Translations under genes and position numbers: made by a program
Source: Poecilobothrus nobilitatus
Taxonomy: Eukaryota; Arthropoda; Insecta; Diptera; Dolichopodidae
Reading direction: 5' to 3'
Assembly (NCBI GenBank): GCA_947095535.1
Contig: OX352773.1
Location: 214,664,093-214,728,092 of the forward strand
DNA: 64,000 nucleotides
Notes under the pieces: generated by a model
Databases searched by the model: none
Told to the model about the DNA's origin: nothing
Seen by the model: only the letters and a program-made list of their open reading frames with translations
Shown here: piece by piece, positions 25,609 through 35,670 of the stretch
Layout of the letters: each line of letters begins with the position of its first letter
How positions within the stretch are numbered: position 1 is the first letter of the stretch

Positions 25609-28133
25609 TATACCCGTATGAACTATGTTCAAGGGTATAATAAATTTGCCATTACGTTTGTGACACCTTTAAGGAGTCGAGCTAGATATAGTGTCAAAGG
25701 TATGGATCGGCTCAGAATCGAATTCTGAGTCGATTAAGCCATGTACGTCCGTCCGTCCGTCCGTCCGTCCGCACGATAACTCAAAAAATAAAGGAGCTAG
25801 GGGGCTGAAATTTTTTTTACGTCACTTTTGCAAAATTGTTAGTTTTGCTATTTAAATCCAACATTTTCGGTCGGCGGGTTCGAGTAGCTACCATACAACT
25901 TCTATCTTTATATAGAAATAACTCAGTATCTATTCAAGCTAGGTTTCTGAAATTTTGCAAATGATGATCAAGTTTTCTGGCAACAACTTCTGTAAAATTT
26001 GGTTGTGCTGGTGCAGCGGGTTCGGGTAGCTGCCATACAACTTCTCCGTTTAAATGAGAATAACTCAGTGTTTATTGAAGCTAGGAATCTGAAATTTAGT
26101 AAAGAGGTGTCGAGTTACATGCCAACAACTTTTGTAAAATTTGGTTGGTCTAGAGCAGCCGGTTCAGACTTCTTGCACCTCTTGGAACCTAATGAAGCTA
26201 GGCGTCTGAAATTTTGCAAATGATGATCAAGTTTTATGGCAACAACTTTTGTAAAATTTGGTTGTGGTGGTGCGGCGGGTTCGGGTAGCTGCCATACAAC
26301 TTATCCGGTTAAATGAGAATAACTCAGTGTTTATTGAAGCTAGGAATCTGAAATTTAGTAAAGAAGTGTCGAGTTATATGCCAACAACTTTTGTAAAATT
26401 TGTTTGGTCTAGAGCAGCCGGTTCAGACTTCTTGCACCTCTTGGAACCTAATGAAGCTAGGCGTCTGAAATTTTGCAAATGATGATCAAGTTTTATGGCA
26501 ACAACTTCTACAAAATTTGGTTGTGCTGGTGCGACGGGTTCGGGTAGCTGCCATACAAAATCTCTTTTTAAATGAAAAGAACTCAGTGTCCGTCCGCACG
26601 ATAACTCAAAAAATAGAGGAGCTAGGAGGCTGAAAATTTTTTTACGTCACTTTTGTAAAATTGTTAGTTTTGCTATTTAACTCCAGCATTTTCTGTCCCC
26701 GGGTTCGGGTAGCTGCCATACAACTTCTTTCTTTAAATAGAAATAACCCAGTGTCTGTTCAATCTAGGTATCTGAAATTTTGCGAATGATGATCAAGTTT
26801 TATGGCAACAACTTCTACAAAATTTGGTTGTGCTGGTGCGACGGGTTCGGGTAGCTGCCATACAAAATCTCTTTTTAAATGAAAAGAACTCAGTGTCCGT
26901 CCGCACGATAACTCAAAAAATAAAGGAGCTAGGAGGCTGAAATTTTTTTTACGTCACTCTTGCAAAATTGTTAGTTTTCCTATTTAACTCCAGCATTTTC
27001 GGCCGCCGGGTTCGAGTAGCTGCCATACAACTTCTTTCTTTAAATAGAAATAACCCAGTGTCTGTTCAATCTAGGTATCTGAAATTTTGCGAATGATGAT
27101 CAAGTTTTATGGCAACAACTTCTGCAAAATTTGGTTGTGGTGGTGTGACGGGTTCGGGTAGCTGCCATACAAAATCTCTTTTTAAATGAAAGAACTCAGT
27201 GTCCGTCCGCACGATAACTCAAAAAATAAAGGAGTTAGGAGGCTGCAATTTTTTTTACATCACTTTTGCAAAATTGTTAGTTTTGCTATTTAACTCCAGC
27301 ATTTTCGGCCGCCGGGTTCGAGTAGCTGCCATACAACTTCTTTCTTTAAATAGAAATAACCCAGTGTCTGTTCAATCTAGGTATCTGAAATTTTGCAAAT
27401 GATGATCAAGTTTTATCGCAACAACTTCTACAAAATTTGGTTGTGCTGGTGCGACGGGTTCGGGTAGCTGCCATACAAAATCTCTTTTTAAATGAAAAGA
27501 ACTCAGTGTCCGTCCGCACGATAACTCAAAAAATAAAGGAGCTAGGAGGCTGAAATTTTTTTTACGTCACTCTTGCAAAATTGTTAGTTTTGCTATTTAA
27601 CTCCAGCATTTTCGGCCGCCGGGTTCGAGTAGCTGCCATACAACTTCTTTCTTTAAATGGAAATAACCCAGTGTCTATTCAATCTAGGTATCTGAAATTT
27701 TGCAAATGATGATCGAGTTTTAATGCAACAACTTCTGTAAAATTTTAGTGTGATGATATGACAGGTTCGGATAGTTGCCATACAACTTCTCTTTTTAAAT
27801 GAAAATAACTCAGTGTCTATTGAAGCTAGGTATCTGAAATTTAGTGAAAAAGTGTCGAGTTGCATGCCAAAAACTTTTGTAAAATTTGAATGGTCTAAAG
27901 CAGCCGGTTCAGGCTTTTTGCATTTCTTGGAACTTAATGAAGCTAGGCGCAATAGATTCGGGTAGCTATCATACAACTCCACAATTTACATAAATATATC
28001 TCTGTAGTTCGGTACTAAAACTCTGAATGTTTTTAAAAGATGATCAAGTTTTATAGAAACAGGATATATTACGTTCATACGGGTATCCCAGAGTTGACAC
28101 AGTCTACTCTACTGCACTCTTCCTCGTTTATTA
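25609..28133 (-). mobile_element. Second DINE-like element, opposite orientation, with higher-order tandem array
   Basis: The left end is a hairpin: stem TATACCC (25,609-25,615) / GGGTATA (25,633-25,639), with an inner GAAC/GTTC stem. It is followed by GAGTCGATTAAGCCATGTAC and a (GTCC)n run (about 25,746-25,771), as in mini-me/DINE-1 elements. The 14-mer ATACCCGTATGAAC (25,610-25,623) is repeated inverted and perfect at 28,073-28,086. Beyond it the sequence continues to CCTCGTTTATTATAA, an end also seen in the partial copy at 9,712. The hairpin end faces that of the neighbouring element, so the two are tail to tail. The centre is a tandem array. No coding capacity; the open frames inside are repeat sequence. 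Confidence 0.8.
25961..27715. repeat. Tandem array with 259-bp and 307-bp unit classes
   Basis: The landmark ATGATGATCA begins at 25,961, 26,220, 26,479, 26,786, 27,093, 27,399 and 27,706. The spacings are 259, 259, 307, 307, 306 and 307 bp. The 259-bp units contain an AGCAGCCGGTTCAGACTTC block. The 307-bp units instead include a copy of the element's own GTCCGTCCGCACGATAACTC head region, so the second unit type captured part of the terminus before amplifying. Confidence 0.9.
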
Positions 28134-28271
28134 TAAAGAAAATTAGATTAAAAAATCTTAATAACGAAAAAAAATAAAACGTAAACTCTATCTTACATAC
28201 TACTTACTAAAATCCCTTTAATAAGCGCATTATTTAAATATACATATTTATTGGAAAATCTAATTTTCTCT

Positions 28272-28288
28272 GTTCTTGCTTCGGCAGA

Positions 28289-28328
<40 letters not shown>

Positions 28329-28378
28329 GGCCCCTGCGCAAGGATGACACGCAAAATCGTGAAGCGTTCCACATTTTT
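28272..28378 (+). ncRNA. U6 spliceosomal snRNA sequence (retrocopy)
   Basis: Starts GTTCTTGCTTCGGCAGAAC and contains the invariant ATACAGAGA box (pairs with the 5' splice site) and AGCATGGCCCCTGCGCAAGG (U4/U6 pairing and internal stem-loop), ending GCGTTCCACATTTTTT. All 107 positions agree with the Drosophila U6 sequence as I remember it. U6 normally needs an upstream PSE and TATA box, and nothing like a PSE is obvious upstream. With the LINE joined directly to its 3' T run and the shared target-site duplication, it is most likely a retrotransposed copy rather than an active gene, despite its intact sequence. Confidence 0.93.
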
Positions 28379-28381
28379 TCG

Positions 28382-29691
28382 AACAACCTTCTTAAGTTAA
28401 TATGTAGGAAAAAGATAGGCCCGCCAACAGAAATAGCAACTAGAATAGCAAAATCCATCCAGTTTGGTAAACTAGATTATGCCTTAACTATTTATGGCTT
28501 CACGACTAAAGGAAATATAAAAAAATTACAAGTAGCAATGAACCAGTCTGCCAGAATAGCGCTGGGAGCTATAAGGCCCACAAGAACGGAAGCACTCTTA
28601 ACAGAAGCAAACTTCCAAACAGTAGAACAAAGAAGAGATCAATTGGCGCTACGTTGCATCACAAAAGCAAACTACTATAAAGAGCATCCTCTACATTTAC
28701 TAATGAATGCAGCGCTCAAAGAAGAAGCAAAAATTCCTAAAAACTCTGCTGTCAAGATGGCAATTGATTTATTAGAGGAACTAGATCTACACATCACGAG
28801 CGGTTGCGAAACACAAGAGAGAGATCAGCACCTTTGGGGACACTGGAAACAATGGCTAAACATTAGTATAGCACAAAAACTCAAATCAGAAACCAACAAA
28901 GAAACCTTCATCAAACTATTCCAAGAGCATAGAGAAGAAACAAAATTACTGAGACCTATTTATACAGATGCCACAAAAGCAGAAAACGGGGTAGGAATAG
29001 CGATAGTTGAAAAAGAAAAGGTAATAAAAACACTTATTCTACCAAATTACGTGCAAATATACAAACATCTATGCTATATACAGACAGTTTGAGTGTCGTA
29101 AGAGCGATCTTGAATCTAAATAAGAGTTCTCCAACAACAACAGAAATTCGCAATAGAATAATCAGAAATAGAGGAAAAATACAAATTACGTGGATACCAG
29201 GTCATGTCAGAATAAGAGGGAATGAGATGGCAGATAAAGAAGCAAAGCAAGCACTAATCCGGCCAACTACATTAATGATCCCAAAATCCCACACAATGGC
29301 GAAGAAACAGATCAGTGAATATATAAAAAATAAGAGACAACAAATATGGAACCAAACTAACTCCATTAGAAAAGCCTTTTTCCCAGATGTAAACAAAAAC
29401 AACCTCATAAATACAGGGAGCAGAGAAATAGGAGTCAAAATTTCGCGAATCCGAATGGGATGTACCTACTACACCCATAAACACATATTCAACGGAGAAG
29501 AGCCTCCTAGATGCCGTTTTTGCAATGAAATAGCCACAATAAAACACATTGTACTAGAGTGCGTGGAATCCAAAAATTACTGGGCTAAAGAATCAGCCTC
29601 TCCCACAATAGCCGTGGCAAGTAGCAACTGGGATTGCATAAATAAAACAGTGAATCTGTTTAAGCACCACGAGATATGGAAACACATATAA
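28382..29691 (+). pseudogene. Broken LINE ORF2 fragment, frameshift with RNase H gap
   Basis: Frame one ends with a stop at 29,090-29,092 and frame two enters at about 29,071. The junction lies between the first catalytic Asp segment of RNase H (YTDA) and the third motif (YTDS). The intervening segment that normally carries the catalytic Glu is missing, since NYVQIYKHL runs almost directly into CYTDS. The fragment therefore could not make an active RNase H even if the frames were joined. Everything upstream of the RT thumb region was never copied. Confidence 0.85.
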
Positions 29692-30090
29692 AGAAGATTA
29701 ATTGTAATAAATAAATAAATAAATAATAAATAAATAAATAATAAATAAAAATAAATAATAATAAATAAAAGTAATCTAAGCCGCAAAATAATAACAATAA
29801 ATTGAAATTAACAAACATAGAAAATTAGAACTAATTAGAATTAGAGTTTAAATAATAAAAATAAAATAATGAATAACTCGTAATGGTATAAATAAATAAT
29901 TAATAATAATAAACGAAAATATAAATATAAATATAAATAATTTAGTAATTAATTAGCATTAGTTGTTAGCTATTAATCAATTTTGTTTAATTAACTTTGT
30001 AATTTTTGAGTATTTTGCGCTGGCCCACATGCATAAAATGCAACCGGCCCTATAATCAAGATGTATTTATATTTATATAATGCATTAATG

Positions 30091-30119
30091 TAATAATAAT
30101 AATAATAATAATAATAATA
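30091..30119 (+). repeat. (TAA)n 3' tail of the I-type LINE
   Basis: Nine or more TAA units end the element directly before the right target-site duplication. TAA-repeat tails, rather than poly-A, are characteristic of I-factor-like LINEs. Confidence 0.9.
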
Positions 30120-30131
30120 GTCTAATTTTCT

Positions 30132-32669
30132 ATTTATTTATTGGAAAATCTAATCTATTTTGGAAATCTAATTTTATTTTTTCAATTTCTTCTGAAATTG
30201 GCTTTAAATGTGCAAATCATGTAATTTCTTTTTCTTGAAGAGAAAAAATGTTTTTTAAAAATCAATTTCAAAATAGCATTCTGCTTCCTTTGGAGAATAT
30301 TTAAATTACTATTAGTGATACTTTGCTATACTGGAAAGAGTGGAAGAGTGGAATACCTCTAAAGATCGATAATAATAATAATAATTTATTTTCTTTTATT
30401 GTGAAAATGTGTTATTTGAAAGATAAATTTTTGTTCAGAAAGGCTTCTAGATATTTGATCTGTTAATTTTTCCATAATTTTTATTTATGTCTGAACTTAA
30501 ATATTTGTTTGGTAAAAAGTTTAATTTTCTATTTCTTATAAAGATTTTTTAACCATTTACTTTAATGCTCCATTTAAGATAAAAATCTTGAATGGATGTA
30601 AAATTGGACCCAAGATTTCTATTATATTGGTGTATGGCATTTTGGAAGATGTACTATTTTATTTGACCTAGACTAACGGGATTTTTAAACTCAAAATTTA
30701 AAACACATTTTATCACTTTCTAATGACTTTAAGTTTTATTTTAAATTGTCAGGGTTAAGTGTAACTCTGATGTCCAAAGAACGATTTTTAAATAATTTTC
30801 CAAAAAAAAAACCAATAGTAGTTGATAAAATTAATACAAATTAATTATTTACGTACTGTGATTTATCAAAAAATCATATCAATATATTTTATAGAAAGTA
30901 TAAAAAAATGCTTTTTAAAAATTTTCAAAAATCAATTTATACTTCTAAAAATGTATACTTCTATTGTCATTTATTATATTTGTTTCTTTAGCTCACACAA
31001 AGAAAATATTTGTTCTTAAAAATTTATATAAGTATTTAAAATACTGATAATTATGAAAACTTAAAACTAAAAATTCATTGAATAATTTCGTCTTCATAAT
31101 TTTTAATGGAAATGTGTGATGATGTTTGGGAGAATATGATATATTTTCTGTTAGTGTGGGATTTGAATAAATTATTCTAATTTCAACTCATCTGTTCTCC
31201 GATGATGACTTTTAGAAACAGACAAGATAATCTCCATTTCGGAGCAGCTTTACATATGTATAATAATTTCAAAATAAAAATTATTGCAAGAAAGAGAAAA
31301 AATACATCTACCCTTATTCTAACAGCAAATGTTAGTTGATTTATCTTTTTATTATTATTGTAAAGTTTTTAAAAAAGTTTAAAGTTTTGTTAAAACCTCA
31401 AATTAAATCACTTCTCAGTTCCTTTCATTCTAACTAATTAAAATTTTCAGGTATAATTTTAATTAATGAAATATTAAAACGCGTTTCCCATAACTTAGCA
31501 TAATATTGCATCCGGTCATCAATATATTATTAGAAACATAACAATATATTTCAGATTTCCACAGAACACTTTTCGGTTTAAGAAATTAAAATTATATTTT
31601 GCAGGACCAAGTATGATACGTTTTTATTTAAAAATTTAAAAGAAAATTATTTTATACATTTAAGTGCATTTAATAATTAGCTGTTAATTTTTAAAGATTT
31701 TTCATTGTATTTTTTTATTAAAATATTTTTATAATAAAAACAAAAACTGCGGTCAATTAATTTTTTATAGAAATTTTTCCTTCTCCTGGTATTGATTATA
31801 AACAATTTAAACCAATAAATGTACAATAGTAAATTTAAAATGTTTAATTAAAAAATTATTTATCGGTTTTTTTATAAAAATGTTTTATTTTTCTTGCATT
31901 TCATGTGATATCTACAAATTGAAATTAAATAAAATACATATAAAATGTGATTTATCTACAATATTTTCTTTTGATATTACAAAAAATTAAATTGCTTTAA
32001 GTAAAATATAATTAAACTTCAATTATTTAAATATTAAAAAATTACTTTTGATTATAAAGCATACTATTATTTTTTTTTTACTTATATGTAGTATATTATC
32101 CACCATTAAAATACCATAATGAAATTTAATCTTTTTATTTTTACCTTTAAAAAAATTTATTTTAATTAGTGCATATAAAATATATACTTTTTTAGTTATG
32201 ATCTGGTTCAGTTAAAGTGACTGTCCTCATTTGTAAAGGTGAGAATACAGAAACAAAACAAAAATAGAAATAATAATGGACATTCTGATTTTAGTTATTT
32301 AACTTTAAGATTTAAGTTTTTTTTACAATAATTGTCACCTTCATTATTCAGTTTTCTTTTATTAAAGATTAAAAATAGAATAAAATAATTCTAGAAAAAA
32401 ATAATTATAAATTTGAAACTTTATTAATTAAAAAAAAATTAAAATTTTTTTATTTGACTGTTCATTTACAGGGATTTTTTATTTGACTGTTACATTTTAA
32501 GGGTTAATAAGTTGAACAATATTCTAGAAAGAAGGAATTTTTTACTTTACGTATTGTTTCCTGTTCAACAATTGACTGAACGAAAACCATTATTTCACAT
32601 AAAATATTTTTGTCCCTAAAAGTATGCAATTATTTTAATTATAGAAAAGTTTTAAGTTTTTTGTTTTGG
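30132..32669. other. AT-rich non-coding DNA
   Basis: The first 50 bp hold further copies of the TTGGAAAATCTAAT word that also lies left of the chimera. After that no gene or recognised repeat is visible; a small frame at 30,822-31,019 has no domain. Confidence 0.5.
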
Positions 32670-33044
32670 GGGGCTTCGGTAGCCTAATAAGTAGGCGTGT
32701 AGTGTATTAACCGAAGGAGTGTACGTTCGATCCCTACACAGGTCGTGAGTGTTTTTTTTCTTTACATACCCCCCTTACGACCAAATATAATGTAAATATA
32801 TAGTATATAATATAAACAAAATAAATAATATTAGTATATAATTTAATAATAGTATAAAGGGGCTTCGGTAGCCTAGTGGGTAGGCGTGTGGCGTATTAAC
32901 CGAAGGAGTGTGGGTTCAATCCCTGCACAGGTCGTAAGTTTTTTTTCTATACATACCCCCCTTACGACCTAATATAATGTAAATATATAGTATATAATAT
33001 AAACAAAATAAATAATATTAGTATATAATTTAATAATAGTATAA
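32670..33044 (+). mobile_element. Tandem dimer of a second tRNA-derived SINE (family B)
   Basis: Two head-to-tail units begin GGGGCTTCGGTAGCCTA at 32,670 and 32,859, 189 bp apart. Each has a pol III-like A box region (TAGCCTAGTGGGTAGGCG in unit 2), a B box (CGTTCGATCCC in unit 1, GGTTCAATCCC in unit 2), a CATACCCCCCTTACGAC motif and the same AT-rich tail ending ATTTAATAATAGTATAAA. The head resembles family A, so the two may share an ancestral tRNA. An AT-rich region with an (AATA)n end follows to about 33,127 and may be the shared 3' tail. Confidence 0.85.
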
Positions 33045-35397
33045 AAACCTATAATGGCCTTAGTAGCCAATGGTTCAATAATATTGCACTACATTAATGT
33101 ATGTAATATTAATATAAATAAATAAATTTTGGATTCTTTTTAGAATTTTAATTTATTTTTATGGTTTAAAATATTTTTCTAAATTAAAATAAGTATTTTC
33201 TTAGTTTTCAATGAAGTAATGTTTGAAAATTCTAAGAATTTTTAAAATTCGTTATATTTTTAGTTTTTAAAATGATAAATTCAATTAGGAGTTTTGACAA
33301 ATGTTTAAATGTAAATTTAAAAAATTGTAGACAGCTAGTAAGTCTATAAGAATTAACAATTTTTCTATTACAATAACAAAAAATATATAAAACAAAACAA
33401 AACCTACCCACTAATTCAAATGTTTCGATTCTGAATAATAACCACAATTAAAAAATGTTTATAAATAACTTACAAATCATATTAATTCAAACAACGTCGC
33501 CAAGTCATTCAATATACATACATTGAAAAAAAAAAAAAAATTGATCATCGCCTATAGTTCAAGTCACTAAACCTAGTCATTATTTTGATATGATTTTTTT
33601 TTCTCTTCTTCTTTTTAAATCATTTTTAGATTAGAGTATCTACATGTTGAACATTAAATACAATACTTTAAGGTCATCTAGTATAAATGGTTACTTTTTT
33701 TTTGTTACCCAAGGTTTGGTATTCAACTTTTTACTCTTTTGTTACTTCAAAATCATCTTAAGACAAGCGAAACAAACGAAATCAAAGTAACAACTATACA
33801 ACAATAATAACAAAAAAACAAAAAATCTACATCGCAAATATAAATATGCATGAAAAAATTTAATTTTAATAAAAATAAAACCGGTAAATTATAGAACTTT
33901 AAAGATACATTAATCTTGCGCCATCACAATTTGATTCAAACAAAAAAAAACCAATCCAAAGTTACCTATGCTCACATCAATTGGCGACTACAATATATTT
34001 ACTTTTAGAACAGTTCAATCTTATAGATACGTGAATTAAAAAAAAAAAAAAAATTAAAAACAATCTTATATGAATATACTTATCTGAAATACGATAAATT
34101 TAAAATTAGTGAAGTGCGTATGTCAGATACAAAAAATTACAAAAAAAAAAAAACGAAAAAGCTAAATAATGCTAAGGAAAAGTAAACATAGGAAAAAAGT
34201 GCGAATAAAAAACGGAAATTTATTGTCAAGATAAAAAAAAACCTTAAGAGTCAAAGGTATATAAAAGAAAAACATTTAACTTGCTTTTTAAACAATGACA
34301 TGTTATAGAAATTAAATAAAAGAACTTTTAAATGTTTCGATACGTTTAATTAAACGTGTAACTAAAAATTGTTACTAATATTAGAATTGTCAGAAAAATC
34401 ATTTTGAAGAATTGGATTTAATTTCAAATTTTAAATTTGGAATCTTCAAAATTTGTATTTCGTTCGGGAAAAAAGAATATAAATAAACTATTCATTCTGG
34501 ATTCGGTTAAATGTGCCACCACAAAGAGTCAAAGCATAAAACTTTTTGAAGCTGTTTATGTTTTTAAAACAATGTTGAAAGATTTTAGAACTAGTGTAAT
34601 TATTAATTTATTCTTCATTCTTCTATATCAATGATAAGTTATAGATTAATTTACTTCCTGAACACTTCAAATATAGTTATTTCTGTATGTATATTAATTT
34701 CCGGAAAAAACAAAAATAACTTTATATTAGATATAAAAAAACTGATGCTTAATTATAAAGTATAACTCACGAATATGCAAAACTTTATCAATGAAATAGT
34801 GAAAAAAGGGGATTGGATTTTAATATTTGGTCTTACTTTTTTGCATATTTCTTGGAGATCAAATTACAAAAATATGACGTCTTTTACTTGCACCGATTTT
34901 AACTTAACTTAGATAGCTTCAATAATTTCTCTTGAATTGGAGCATGTCATATGCAGCTGTATTTTGTTTGACTGTATGTAAAGTATATAATTAGAGGAGA
35001 TTTTAGAATTGGTTATAAATGAAATCCAGTCAAATGAAATTCAATCAAATGATAATACAGACAGATAAAAATACAGGTAAATTGAATAATTTGTTGCGCT
35101 TTTGATAATAGCAAATTATAGTATTTTGCATAGCAAATGGCATATTATTTTGTAATAAAGAATTTTATCCATTTTTTAATTTCAAGGCTTGCTAGTATAA
35201 CCCTTCATAAGATAGATTTAAATTAAAATTTATTGAAGGTTCATTTGATTTGAATAAGGGTGTATTATTGCAAGTTTTAGTGGTATGCGATGTTTAATAA
35301 TTAACTTATATCAACACTTTCCAGTTATTTTAAATTTAAAAAATCTTAATATATATATATTTTATAAAATAAAAATTTTATTAAATCGTTGACTAAT
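33045..35397. other. AT-rich non-coding DNA
   Basis: No gene is seen. The open frame at 34,437-34,634 could be extended upstream but shows no recognisable domain. Several A-rich tracts are present. Confidence 0.5.
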
Positions 35398-35405
35398 ATT
35401 AGTTT

Positions 35406-35662
35406 ATCCAGCCATTGGTGCAGTGGTTGACGCACCGCTTCTCATTCATAAGGGAATGGGAGGTCTCGGGTTCGATTCCCGGCTGGGTACAATAATTATA
35501 ATATAAAAAAAAAAAAAATATTCATATATCGCAATATATAAATACTTAATATATTACATAATATCTCGTACACCCCACATTCCTGCCAGGAAACAGGGGT
35601 TATAGCTACCTAGCACATTTATGTACCACGGTACCTGTATATAAATAAATAAATAAATAAAA
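35406..35662 (+). mobile_element. Third tRNA-derived SINE (family C) with (ATAA)n tail
   Basis: The head (about 35,408-35,488) still folds like a tRNA: CCAGCC pairs with GGCTGG, the D-arm has TGGTGCAGTGG (A box), and the T-arm has GGTTCGATTCC (exact B box). The anticodon arm is deformed. A unique body follows with CACCCCACATTCCTGCCAGG and GTACCACGGTACCTGTA, then (ATAA)n. Direct repeats ATTAGTTT at 35,398-35,405 and 35,663-35,670 are the probable target-site duplication. The tRNA-unrelated body and tail rule out a working tRNA gene. Confidence 0.85.
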
Positions 35663-35670
35663 ATTAGTTT

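Larger units (their letters stand above)
28380..30119 (+). mobile_element. 5'-truncated I-group LINE (RT end, RNase H, zinc cluster, TAA tail)
   Basis: The open frame from 28,382 starts within the reverse transcriptase C-terminal part (LKLICRKKIGPPTEIATRIA, then YALTIYGF..., then MNQSARIALGAIRPTRTEAL). The RNase H domain follows at about 28,950 (IYTDATKAENGVGIAI). After a frameshift the second frame (29,071-29,691) carries YTDSLSVVRAI and ITWIPGHVRIRGNEMADKEA, then a CxxC-x7-H-x4-C cluster (CRFC...HIVLEC). An AT-rich 3' region and (TAA)n follow. RNase H plus a TAA-repeat tail fits the I group (I factor-like). The endonuclease and most of the RT are absent. Confidence 0.88.
28259..30131 (+). 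mobile_element. U6 snRNA-LINE chimeric retrocopy with one target-site duplication
   Basis: The 11-bp direct repeat TCTAATTTTCT flanks the whole unit (28,259-28,269 and 30,121-30,131). Inside, in the same orientation, are a complete U6 snRNA sequence (28,272-28,378) and a 5'-truncated I-type LINE (from about 28,380) ending in a (TAA)n tail. Only two bases separate the left duplication from the first base of U6. One duplication around both parts means one insertion event. The known mechanism for such chimeras is template switching of the LINE reverse transcriptase from LINE RNA to U6 RNA during target-primed reverse transcription. The same class of U6-L1 chimera is well known in mammals. Confidence 0.85.

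Noticed and set aside
25740..28130. CRISPR-like or other spaced repeat array
   Set aside because: Units are contiguous 259/307-bp tandem repeats inside a eukaryotic mobile element; there are no short repeats with unique spacers.
28272..28378. Active U6 gene with a LINE inserted at its 3' end
   Set aside because: The target-site duplication lies outside both U6 and the LINE, and no U6-type promoter is obvious upstream, so a single chimeric insertion fits better.
35406..35490. Functional tRNA gene
   Set aside because: Altered anticodon arm, and the tRNA-like part continues into a SINE body with an (ATAA)n tail flanked by direct repeats.
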